Source: Ehretia macrophylla (Eukaryota; Streptophyta; Magnoliopsida; Boraginales; Ehretiaceae). Taken from it: a DNA stretch of 64,000 nt. The notes under the pieces were generated by a model. It saw only the letters and a program-made list of their open reading frames with translations, did no database searches and was not told where the DNA came from. The DNA is taken from contig CM075765.1 of the NCBI GenBank assembly GCA_037974665.1, positions 63,289,747 to 63,353,746 of the forward strand, in the 5' to 3' direction. Made by a program: the position numbers and the translations under genes. This document shows, piece after piece, positions 12,017 through 22,843 of this stretch (positions are counted from its first letter, which is position 1; the number at the start of each line of letters is the position of its first letter).

Positions 12017-13058
12017 TGTCACGAATCTAAGAAAATTAACTTTCTAAACTCGCAAAGCTCTATACACTAAAAAATAACAATAAATTAAACTAAAATAATC
12101 TTCCCATAAATACTAACAACAGAGTGTCTAAAACTTTCAAAAATGTAAAAGCTTCAAAAAATCGAAGAAATACATATATTCATTAAAAAGTCTAATACAT
12201 AACAATCTAAATATTTTAAATCATAAAAATCTCGTAGTCCAAAATCAGAGAGTCTCCACCCTTCTATTTACTCATTCTTATCTGCAAGAGTCAAATAATA
12301 CAGTGAGCAAAACAATGTCCAGTAAGTAGAACTCACCCAAAGAAAGTTAAAGCAAATATCAATAAAATTCAGAGGCCAATAATCGATACGAAATTCAATA
12401 ACCAAATACAATAACATAATATCGAACACTAACAAAACTATAATAAGTTGTGGTTGCTTAACAACGTGATTCACAATACGGAATTCACAATACATAATCG
12501 ATAACAGATAACGACTAATTAATTATCAGTCATCTAGGATTTGATTAACAGTTTGTATAGTTTATAGGCTCAAAACAATGTCATGTATTTACTCTTATCC
12601 AGAGAATTAATAAATAGGACTCGACAATAATCAATAAGGAGTGTCAAAGAAAAGAAAGAATAGAACAAAATTTGTTGATCAACAAAGAAGGACAAAAGAA
12701 TAGTAAATCCGACTTATCTAAAAAATCACGAAATCAGAATTAGTAATTAAAGCCTTCTAAACCTTCAAAACTTGATAAAAGCTCTTCTGACTTTATTTTG
12801 TTTTTCTCTAAAAGTAGTGAATTTTAAGGTCTTATAATTCGTTTATATAGAGGTTAAATCCTAATTCGATAAGCACTCAAAATTTAAGGCTAATTAAAAT
12901 TCTATCTTAATTTTCAGATTATCTCTTATCTTAAATCATGAAATCTTGAAAAATCAAAACTCATATTTATCTTATCAAAATATCAGAGTCTTATTTGAAC
13001 TAATTAAAACTTTATTATATATTTTTTTTCAAACTATTAAAAAATCCAGGTCATTACA
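12017..13058. mobile_element. Possible TIR element between the two direct repeats
   Basis: The sequence opens TGTCACGA and closes TCATTACA, giving short imperfect inverted ends (TGTCACGA against TGTAATGA). It fills the whole space between R1 and R2. There is no coding sequence I recognise. Because R1 and R2 flank it, a target duplication cannot be separated from the repeat structure. Confidence 0.35.
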
Positions 13059-13403
13059 AAAGGTTTACCTAACAAAGATTGTTGCGTAAGAAATAAAATA
13101 AAGTTGTTTGCTATGACTTTCTTTCCCCTCTCCTCCATATTAGACGATACTATAGAGTAATTTAAGAGTAAAGATTCTCTTACAATAGTTATAACATTAT
13201 AAGCGTAATTTAACGGAATTGTGAATTGTTCACATTTATTCATTATAATTATATTTAATAATTTATAACTATTAAATCTTACTTAATTTTAAGATAATAT
13301 TACGAGTAAATTTATTTCTGTAAATTAAAACGTGAAACTCGCAATGTGTTAATGTAGATCAGAATCAATACTAGATTCTACACAATGGTGCAGTCATAAG
13401 ATG
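13059..13403. repeat. Direct repeat R2, 345 bp
   Basis: Second copy of R1, from AAAGGTTTACCTAACAAAG to GTGCAGTCATAAGATG. It is followed at once by less AT-rich, coding-like sequence. Confidence 0.8.
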
Positions 13404-13606
13404 TCTTTGCTTCCCATATAGGCACACTCACCCCCAATGGACCACCATTACTAAAAGATGCACTGCAAGGCCCGAAAAATCTACCAAATACCATTGTCAT
13501 CGGATCTAGGCCACCTGAACGTGAGAAATTCAGAATGCTTTCTTTCATGTTCCAAAACTTTATCGTACCGGGTACAACACCACCTGGGCATGCCAACAAC
13601 TTCCAC
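13403..13606 (+). other. Coding-like fragment of unknown origin
   Basis: One plus-strand frame stays open here, and to a TAA at 13679-13681. Its composition is much less AT-rich than its surroundings and rich in Pro, Gly and Leu, with segments such as TLTPNGPPLLKDAL and NFIVPGTTPPGHAN. I do not recognise the family. It starts directly at the end of R2, so it could be an exon or gene fragment carried with that repeat, or chance. The minus strand is also open over part of it. Confidence 0.3.
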
Positions 13607-13681
13607 GTGTCGGAAAATAAATTTAAAATAATTAAAAAAATTGAGTGTCAAGTGCTTCGAAACAAAAATAATAAGTGCTAA

Positions 13682-16600
13682 GCATGTGCTAAAGCTTGTC
13701 GATTTTACTTGAGGAATGAAAGACAGGTAGCATTTTGGAAAAGAATATGAAGCACAATGAAACGAATGAACGTTGGAATGCCACATATCCACTTGTCTTG
13801 TCGTCCACGTCTTTGTACTAGCTAAACTGATTATGTTTAATCGATCTTAAATTGTTGTATTAATTAAGGTTTTCTAAGCATTGATTCTTTGATTATTAGA
13901 ATAAACCTCACAGCTGTTGTGAAGATTCATTTACCTTTAAGTAATGGGGCGTAATCTTACTTTATGTTTGTCTAGGTGTTACGTGGGCTGTTAACTTTAA
14001 TTAAAGTGATAAACTAGAGCTTAGCTTCCAATAGCAAAGATAATTTTCAAAGTACCCCTTTCTTTATGGATTAACTTTTAAGTGTTTGACCACCATCTTT
14101 TTACATCATCGGGTAAAATATAGGTTAGGTTGATTACCTTTCTAATAACATGCCGTGATCTTACCTTCCAAATCCACAAGTTTTTTTAAGACGAAAAAAC
14201 CATTGTAGATACGATTATATTAAATTCATTTTAAAATTATATAGTTAAAAATTTATATACAACTGAGAATTGGATTGATTTTTTGTTGTGAGAATCGAGA
14301 CAAATTCAGGATTTTTATTCAGTAGAAACTAAAAATACAGTTGAAAACTCATAAAAAAATAATTTTATTCAGTGAGGATTGAATTGATTTTTTAAATTAA
14401 AAACACACATAATTTTTTAAAAAAATATAAGGTGACGAAAGGCTGCAAATAACCCCGCTTACTTTTAAATGTCTCTGCTCTTGTGTGATAGCATAATTTA
14501 AATTTAAAACCATTTATTACTACTCAGACTACTCCACCTCTCGGGACCACAAATTTCATTATCGCAAAAGCCTTAATTTCTTCGTGTTAATATCATGTTG
14601 TCATTGGGTCATTGCACAAAGGTAAGCTATGGCGCGTGGGGTACCACCATCAACCTTAAACTTGGAGCTTAAGGACACTCAAAGTCATAATCCACTAAGT
14701 TTATGGCTCAAATCAAGGCGCAAATAAGGGCCTTGATGTTGAACTCCAACATTAATTTAATGTACTATGCGTAGCCAAGAGTTCAATTAGAATTAGCAAT
14801 TGGAGCAAGTTGGCTCGAACTTAGAGGATAAAAGCGTGAAAAAGTTAGCATGGGAGTGGTAAGGGGGGAGGGAAACATGGAAGAGTACTGTGGGTGCTAT
14901 ATAGGTACAACACAAACAAAATTGACGACATATGTGAGTGTGTCAATGGTGATAATTGTATATATATTCATCATCTATCACCATTAACGAATCTAATGAA
15001 GACCTAGAGTCTATCATCCATGAAGCTTTATATATATATATATATATATATATAGTTTGTTTATTCAAATAGAGCTAGCGATCGTAGCTCCTAGAGTGCT
15101 GTTAGTATAAGCGTGACTTAAGGTTCATAACAAAGCCATGTACACATTAAGAGTCTAGCAAGCAGATTGGTCCGGGAGTTTTTGGGTCAAAAGATTTCCA
15201 TTAATTGCGAGCAAACAGATACAATTTAGCCAATTCCCGATTGTTCAAAGTTAGAAGTGAAAATAGATACAAGAGGGCTAGCTGGTATATCAGAATACCA
15301 GTTTAAAGTGAGATTGTCTGATAAATAATATTTAACTATCCAATCCACCACTTTGTTCTCTGCTCTATAAATGAGAGAGAGTTGCTTGATGAATAGCTTG
15401 GCTATGAGCCGTGGCGGATATATGAGTTGTTAAGAGGGTGTGCACAACTTGAAAAAAATAACCTTTTTTTTTTTTTCTTTTTTTTAAAAAAATTATTATA
15501 TTTGACACTCTTACTGTATAAGTGTACACTTTGATCTCTTTCACTATACGAATATACACCCTGATGTTGAGTTCTTGGGTCCGCTACTGAGAGTGTGAAT
15601 ATCATGCATGTACTCCGCTCTTGATCTCTACAGGGAAGCACCATTAGAAATAATTGCTTTAAAAATAGTATCCGAGCCAATTTCAAATTAAGAATGGTCT
15701 GGGATTTATAACATGTTATATAAGATATTTTTTTAAATGAGATTAATAACCTTTTGAACTAAAATACATATATATTAAAAAACGTTTATGAAGTTAGTAG
15801 GAGTTGCAACTGCTACATCTCCCCGTGCAAGATGCTGCTTCTGATGAACTCATACATATGTATAAATGTGTCCATTTATTCTTAATTTTCTTTTTCATCC
15901 CTTTTAACTGACCATTCGTTCAGTACCATCGAGAAATTCATCGGATCATCACAAACTATGCTCGTGGCTCATAATAAATCACATGCAAATAATAGATTTC
16001 ACCAAATTCATCATGATAAAGATGCGGCTATACCATAATATGCCAACTAGAAGATGCATGAATTCCTTATTTGCATGCTTATATATTAGGTGTAAGTTGT
16101 TCTAGTTGGCATGTACTAATGCTTTTTTGAGTTCCTTATTGCAACCGAACACATCCTATCCTAAAAAGAAAGATATAGACCAAGTAGTTAACATTTCGGC
16201 TAGTGGTTTTCATGCCACAAAATAGGAAATGGAAGATAAGTCAAAAACTAAAAAACAAACAACCGATCATGTTATAAAAAAGTAAATATTACGATCAAGA
16301 CGAATAAAAAACTGGAGATAAATAACAATGTAGCAACTACTTATGCACTTTAACATTTTTGTTCTTCGTCTAAGTATTAAGTACTAAATAACTCAAGATT
16401 ATAAAAAGAGTTTGCAAAGTCACGCAAATTTTCATTTTAATTATGTTTATTATGAAATAAATAAATATCTTGACTGTTTGTGTCCGTCGCAATTGGGGCC
16501 ATCAGAATGGGACATCCCTTCGGATGCTCATTAAGTAGACTCTCATTTTTGGCGTCATTATTGTACTAGAAAAGCAAAACAAAGAAAATTAAATAACTTG

Positions 16601-17154
16601 CTTTTTTCTTTAGTGGTTGTCACTCAAACTGAGGTCTTACAACAAATGATTGAATGTGCTAATGTACGGAATAACACTAACATCGTCGAAATTAATATGT
16701 AAACTGGACCACCACCACCACCACCACCATGAATTTTCTTTTTCGTATAATTAATGAAACCCCAATTAAGGCGGTAAAGTTAAGGTTTTGATATGTGCTT
16801 TGTACTAATTATATTCTTAAATCAAGGTACTTAAATGTTTAAATAATCTCAAATTCAGCATGATCTAGAAGAAAGCTCTGATTAGCCACATGTTGGGTGC
16901 TTAAATCCAATCGTTTATTAGCTGTTTAGCATCTCTAATTGAAGTTGGAAGATGGGGGAACAGGAGCTATAGTTGTCGGGATAAACATGACACCCATTTG
17001 TTTAACTTTACTTAAACCATGAAAAAAAACCTATAAACAATTCAAAAACATATGCAAAGAATCCTTCATATGCCATGCGCATCTTCTCTATCCATCTTTC
17101 TGTGTTTCTTTATTATACAATCAACTTACATTGCCAGCTTAAGAGAATCTCTTA

Positions 17155-17187
<33 letters not shown>

Positions 17188-18000
17188 CCTTATCCTTTCA
17201 CTTTAATCAAGTTTACCATATAGTAAACTTTGTTAAGCCTCAAGCTTATCCTTCTTGCTTAAGATAACACACCAACTTGAAAAAGAAATGACCTTCTTCT
17301 CTAGAATACAAACCACCCTTGGTAGAGAATTAGGGAAATATTATATTCCTAATGTTACAATATTATGAACAATATCAAACAATTGTAGATTAGTGACACA
17401 GTTAGAAAGAAATTATGTGGACAGTTCATAAATTTTAAATATTCTTATAACTTTATAATATTATCAGGGGATCCTTACTCTAGAAAATTAATAACACATG
17501 TACATACACTCAGTGAGTGAGCATGGTGTTGTGAGGGTGTGCAATGAATCTGAATTTTTTTTTTTTTTTGTTAATGTAGGAACTCAATTGGTGGAGTTCG
17601 ACTATTAACTGATAAAATTTCAGGTGCAGTAGTGCACTTCCAAACATAAATTAGGTCAGTTAAGATCGAAACTTTAAAACAGTAGAGAGTGTTGAATTCG
17701 TAGAATAAATTTTATTTCCACTACTATTAACCCATGCATTTGGAGACAATTTGGGAAAAAAAAAAAAACCTTTAACAAAAAAGAAAACATTATATTGAAT
17801 CCTAGTTATATGTATGCATCTCTAATCATCGATTTTTAACTTCGCCAACATAAATACTATGACGATGCTATAGGCTAAAAGCAAAATATTGTTCAGCTGA
17901 AATTATAATAACCGATGCATGAGAGTGCTTGTGATATCAACTCAAGAACAGAGCCCAATCAATGTCATCCTCGTTACGCATTGACAAAAACAGTTGTAAC
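13682..18000. other. Intergenic AT-rich DNA with microsatellites
   Basis: No gene is recognised. It holds a TA run at about 15029-15054, a CAC trinucleotide run near 16708-16730 and a CT run near 17155-17182. At 15408-15589 a GTGGCGGAT start and a TCCGCTACTG end resemble the termini of small hAT-type MITEs, but I found no matching target duplication. Confidence 0.55.
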
Positions 18001-20574
18001 CCCTCGTTTTTTTATCCTTTGCCAAGAAAGTGCGTTATCTACTGAAGTGGGTCAGAATCAGTACATAATGAGCTGCGTCCACGTGTTGCCATGAAGTTCA
18101 CCTTTTCTGAGAAAAATGTTACTATGCTATTTCCATCATCAATTGCAAATATGGGGAATCTATAGATGTATAGATCTGCAGGTCCATTGTCACTTGTCTC
18201 TTGAACTGAATCAAATATCACATGACAAGTTATAGCCACATTATCTGAATCCCATAATATCAACCCAAAAGAAAAGCAAGAAAATTTATTCTGTCCGCCT
18301 CTTGCGCCTCTCCGCCTATTTTCTTTCAAATTCTTCTTATACTTTTATTAGTCAAATTTTATGAGATTCGTTTTAAGTTTTGTATATCTATAATTTTAAA
18401 GTTTTTATTTTTTATATTTTTAGATATTGAAATTTTGTTAAATTTATTTTTGAGCCTTACATGTCACAAATTTAATTTTTATATATAAATGGCGATTCTA
18501 TGAGATTCAAATTCTAATTTTCCAAATGTTAGAGAAAGTAATCCATCATTAGACTATTCCTAAATCTCTAATACGGTTAATAACTTGAGTTCTGATATTA
18601 TATTAAATTATTACTTCATCTAAAATAGCAAATTGAGTAAAGAGTCTGTTATATTATTTAGGGTAAATAGCATATCAAGACCTCCCTGTAATCTGTCTCC
18701 TCCGCCGCCGGGGTCTCAAAACCTCAGCCAAACACCTCTATGGTCTACCATCTAGTGCATACGCACTCCAAACCCATAATCCCGGCAAAGTAAGTAACAA
18801 AATATGGTAAATTACTGATATATCCTTATTTTTAATTAGCCAAGAAAAATATCTATCTCTATATATATATATATGAAAACTCAAAAATTCGGCGCGGATT
18901 TCAGCAATGCAATCGGCAATTGAGGTTCCGACACATTCGTACCAACCGGAAAAACCTTTTTTTTGCAAAAGACATCTATAGGCGAGTAAACGAAGTTGAA
19001 GCCTGCTTTGACTTTCTTCTCTGAGCTATCTTCATTGCAATTAGGCGCTGCAAAGACTTTTGTGAAGGCTGGTGATTGAAAAGGAGAGAAACGTGAGGGG
19101 GTAGGAGACTTTTGCGTACTTTGTGAAAGCAGACTTGAAGGAAGCTTTTTCTTTTCTTGTTTATACTGAGATAGAAAGAGAAAGAGAAAGAGAAAGAGAA
19201 AGAGAAAGAGAAAGAAGAGGGGAAGCTGAGTAATTGCAGGGAATGAACTCAGTTTGTGGGGTTTTTTTTTTCTTTTTAAACAAAACATGAATAATACATG
19301 GTGGAAGAATACCAAAAAAATTCCTTTAACCTTTGGAGTCTTTTTAACGAAGAATTATGCATCTTTTTCATCACTTTATGTTAAAAAAGCAGAAACGGTT
19401 AACTTGTAGACGTGGAATGGTGTTCTACTCATTGGCGGCTACCGTTAAATGGTGAAACGTGAATAGGGGTGATCAGACAGTGGGTGATTGGTAGGCAGGC
19501 CTTGGAGACTGAGAGTTTTTAGTGTGTGTTGTGTGTGTAAAAAGTTAAACGTGGATGGATAGAATCAGTGGTCCCATCCTAGAGTGTTGGGGTCAAGACG
19601 CGTGGGGAGAGTTTCAGGTTGCAACCCATGTGCTTGCCTTTTCTTTGGCGTGGAAGAAGATGTCTGTCATTCTTTATTTTTTAGCTTTTTGGTTTTCAGC
19701 GATGTGCCCAGAAGCTGCTTCACTTCAATCGGCTTCACTTTGAGCCTTCATGCTCTACTTAGGGCTTTTAAATTACTGTGACAATCCATACCAAAAGTAA
19801 TACAATGAACGGGTAAAATATAACAGTACTACTCTGTCAAATTATTTTAATACTTAACACGGATGGTAAGACGATGAATTAGTAATTATAATAGTGCTCT
19901 AATATATAAACTACTTAAATTGTACTCTTTCAAATGAACTGAAAATATACTTATGAGCTTCTTTATAATTAGGTGTAGCAAATGTAGTAATTCTATGTTA
20001 GGTTAAATGTGAGAGTATTGAAATACAAAGTGCATTTGTAAAATTTATTTTTCTACGTTTTTTGTTGAGGTGTAAAAAGCAAGCAAATAAAAACTAGAGG
20101 GGGTTATACCACATGAGATTATAATTTGAACACTTACTCATTTGTAATTTACTTTTATACCAAACAATATAGTAAGAAGTATGTTTTATCTTTTCAATTA
20201 CAATCATTTAAACCTCCTTATTCCGTTTCGTTTGTACAATACCAACTAATCAACAACAAATAGGTTTTCACATAATTATCAATTATATATATATATATAT
20301 ATATATAAATGATATTGGAGAGGAAGACATTTTCTTTTGGATACAATGTCTCAAATTAAAATTTTATATTTCTATTCTATCTTTACATTGCAAACTATTC
20401 TTACGTTCTCCATAAATCCCATGGGTGGTTCTAGCCCACTAGCCAATCCCTCTAAAGGAACTAAGAATTGATATTCACCATGTTTTTACAAGCATTGTTC
20501 AATACGCTTCAATTAGATCTTGTGTATTTATATGTTATAATCATCTTCCATAATAATTTCTTCCTATTTAGTAG
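18001..20574. other. Intergenic DNA with purine-rich and TA repeats
   Basis: No secure gene. A minus-strand frame at 18881-19315 is open for 144 codons, but its middle is Phe-Leu repeats read from a GAAAGA microsatellite (19172-19217). Its last ~60 codons look more coding-like but have no partner exon. A TA run sits near 20286-20307. The gypsy element begins at 20575 after the target AGTAG. Confidence 0.5.
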
Positions 20575-21043
20575 TGACGAGGGGTTCCCGAGCTGAGCTA
20601 AATTAGCCGACCTTCTGATCAGAGATGGGCCAATCCACGCTCCATCAGCAGCTCGCTCAGCCCAATGATCAACCCCGGATGGCTGACCCGACCCCATTAA
20701 CCCCGACCTCAGTTCCAGCTGTTCCGATGGGACATAAAGCACTGATGGGACATAAAGTTGCGTCGCATTAAATGTTGTCAGACCCAAACTCAGTATAAAT
20801 AGAGCTCAACCCTCCTCACTTACTCTCTCTCGTTATTAATTGCTCTCAACTACTTTGCCAGCTCGGACATATTAATCATTCGCACGCCTGAGGGGAAAAT
20901 TCGGGTCGTCACCCCGCCTTTTCCTTGCCTTCTTGTGCAGGATCTGCAGCCGACCAGGAAAGTTTAGCTCGGAGTCGGATCAAAGGAGTCCAGCTCGGCC
21001 AAAGCAGCTTCCGAATGCAACTGTGAGACTTTCAACCTCGACA
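20575..21043 (+). repeat. 5' LTR of the gypsy element at 20575
   Basis: 469 bp, TG to CA. U3 holds two copies of GATGGGACATAAAG (20726-20739 and 20744-20757) and the TATA box TATAAATA at 20794-20801. Transcription should start roughly 30 bp downstream, which defines R and U5 towards the PBS. Confidence 0.95.
20794..20801 (+). promoter_or_regulatory. LTR TATA box
   Basis: TATAAATA inside the 5' LTR. The same box stands at 30139-30146 in the 3' LTR, and at 47801-47808 in the related LTR of the second gypsy element. Confidence 0.75.
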
Positions 21044-21046
21044 GTT

Positions 21047-21055
21047 TGGCGCCGT
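21047..21055 (+). other. Primer-binding site of the gypsy element
   Basis: TGGCGCCGT begins 3 bp after the 5' LTR. Its bases match the complement of the 3' end of plant tRNA-Asp as I recall it, then diverge (CTGTGGG). The exact primer is inferred. Confidence 0.7.
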
Positions 21056-21112
21056 CTGTGGGAAACGACGAGTTCTATTGTAGCTCTCTTCGCCACTCAT
21101 TGAGAAACCATC

Positions 21113-22843
21113 ATGGTACAAACAAGAAGCCACAACATACCAGTAGAGGATTCGCCCAACCTAGAAGGGGACTCCGAAGCCGTGCAGGCGCCCAGCCAGA
21201 ACCTGACCCAAGCCGACGTTGGAACGAGCCAACGTATACACTTAGCCACTCAAACTAACCCCGCAGCAGAAGGAGACCCTAACTCCAGCCTATCACCGGA
21301 GATAAGGATGATGCTGAGGATGTTCGAAGAACTCAAGGAACAGGTGGCCCGGCTGGCTGAGGGCCCCCTGGCACCGCAAGAGGCCGCTCCGCGGCCATCG
21401 CGCCCCCACTTCCACCTCCCGGCGTCTAGACGAAAACGGACGCAGGAAGAGGAGGGCTTCTACAAGCCAACACCAAGGTCCGACCCGGAGAGAGGTAAAA
21501 GGGCGGTTCTAGCCGACCCCGAGCAAGCAAAGACCGCGGCTGCCATAGCTAAAGTCATCAACCAACTCGGTGTAAGCCCACTCTCTCCAGAGGTGTTAGC
21601 CACGCCCCTACCCACTGGCAATCGAATGCCCAACCTGGCCATCTATAATGGAGACGGAGACCCTGCCAGCCACCTGCTCAATTTTGATCACCACATGACT
21701 CTGCACGACATGCCAGATCTCATGAAGGCGAAGACATTCCCGACCACCCTGGTTGGCAATGCTTTGGACTGGTTCCAAAAACTTCGTCCTGGATCAATTG
21801 CAAGCTTCCACCAGCTGGCGGAGGCCTTCCTATCCCGCTTCGCAGGAAGCCGCCGTGCCACCCGCCATACTTCTACATTGCTGTTGGTAAAGCAGCATAG
21901 AGGGGAAACTTTGAGGGCCTACACGGCTAGGTTCAATGAAGAGTCCCTCCGAATTCCAAACTTAGAGGACTCCATGGCTCTGATGGCCTACCAGAGCGGG
22001 CTCAGGTCGGGCCCCCTCACATCTTCATTGGCGATCGACCCGGTGGATACCGTGTCTGAGTTAATGGTGCGAGCAGAAGGGTACATACACTCGGAGGAGA
22101 TCCATCAGGCAAAAAGGGACGACGACAAGGAGAAAGAGGCTGGGAGGAAAGGAGAGGGTTCCCGAGCCCAACCCGGGGGCAAAGCTCAGAACGACCGAGG
22201 CAAGCAACCGCAGCAGCCGAAGCCGAACCCCCGGTTCACTATGTTCACTCCCCTTAACACCTCGAGGGAACAGATTTTGATGGAGATCCAGCACCAGAAC
22301 CACCTGCCTCCGGCTCCGAGAATGAAAGGCCGGCCTGATAAGCGCAATAAAACCAAGTATTGCCGCTACCACATGGACTATGGCCATACCACCGAAGAGT
22401 GTAAAGACTTGAAGCAGGAGATCGAGGCACTGATTGCCCGAGGTCACCTTCGGAGGTATGTAGATCAACAGCCGACCCGAAATACGGAACAAAGGGATAG
22501 GGAGAGAAGTCCGACCAGGCGCCAGGTTGGGGGCGGACGTCTGGCTGTGATTGAAACCATAGCGGGAGGGCTAGCGTCAGGAGGCGAGACCTCGGCAGGC
22601 AGAAAGGGTTATGTTCGTGCAGGGAGGGAATATGGACCAATGAAGGGACCGGCCCCGGAGATGCAAGGGATCACCTTTTCTTCAGAAGACTTGGAGGGGG
22701 TCATATTGCCTCACGACGACCCCCTGGTGATCAGCGCAGAGATAGCCAACTTCACCGTCAAAAGGCTGATGGTGGACACTGGGAGCTCGGCAGAAGTCTT
22801 GTTCCTCAGTGCTTTTGAGCAAATGGGGCTGGACAAGAGCTGA
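21113..22843 (+). CDS. gag: Gag and protease start of the gypsy element
   Basis: 576 residues ending at TGA 22841-22843. Domains in order: a variable basic and acidic N-terminus; the retrotransposon gag (capsid) domain around residues 200-320 with NALDWFQKL; a charged Lys/Glu/Gln-rich linker; a knuckle-like CRYH...GHTTEEC segment (C417, C430) that lacks the usual CCHC spacing; and the start of an aspartic protease with VDTGSS (active Asp555). The frame continues unbroken after the TGA into pol, so gag-pol is one 1,763-codon frame split by a single stop inside the protease. The start is the first ATG after the PBS, about 70 nt into the internal region. Confidence 0.9.
   Translation: MVQTRSHNIPVEDSPNLEGDSEAVQAPSQNLTQADVGTSQRIHLATQTNPAAEGDPNSSLSPEIRMMLRMFEELKEQVARLAEGPLAPQEAAPRPSRPHFHLPASRRKRTQEEEGFYKPTPRSDPERGKRAVLADPEQAKTAAAIAKVINQLGVSPLSPEVLATPLPTGNRMPNLAIYNGDGDPASHLLNFDHHMTLHDMPDLMKAKTFPTTLVGNALDWFQKLRPGSIASFHQLAEAFLSRFAGSRRATRHTSTLLLVKQHRGETLRAYTARFNEESLRIPNLEDSMALMAYQSGLRSGPLTSSLAIDPVDTVSELMVRAEGYIHSEEIHQAKRDDDKEKEAGRKGEGSRAQPGGKAQNDRGKQPQQPKPNPRFTMFTPLNTSREQILMEIQHQNHLPPAPRMKGRPDKRNKTKYCRYHMDYGHTTEECKDLKQEIEALIARGHLRRYVDQQPTRNTEQRDRERSPTRRQVGGGRLAVIETIAGGLASGGETSAGRKGYVRAGREYGPMKGPAPEMQGITFSSEDLEGVILPHDDPLVISAEIANFTVKRLMVDTGSSAEVLFLSAFEQMGLDKS

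Noticed and set aside
11671..13403. R1 and R2 as LTRs of a small retrotransposon
   Set aside because: The ends are not TG...CA, and no PBS, PPT or target duplication is present.
15408..15589. Small hAT-type MITE with GTGGCGGAT-like ends
   Set aside because: The ends are only partly alike and the flanks do not show an 8-bp duplication.
18039..18329. 96-codon minus-strand frame
   Set aside because: No motif, no splice context and an ordinary length for chance in this composition.
18881..19315. 144-codon minus-strand frame
   Set aside because: Its middle is Phe-Leu repeats from a GAAAGA microsatellite, and no partner exon or homologue is recognised. The last ~60 codons remain a weak possibility.
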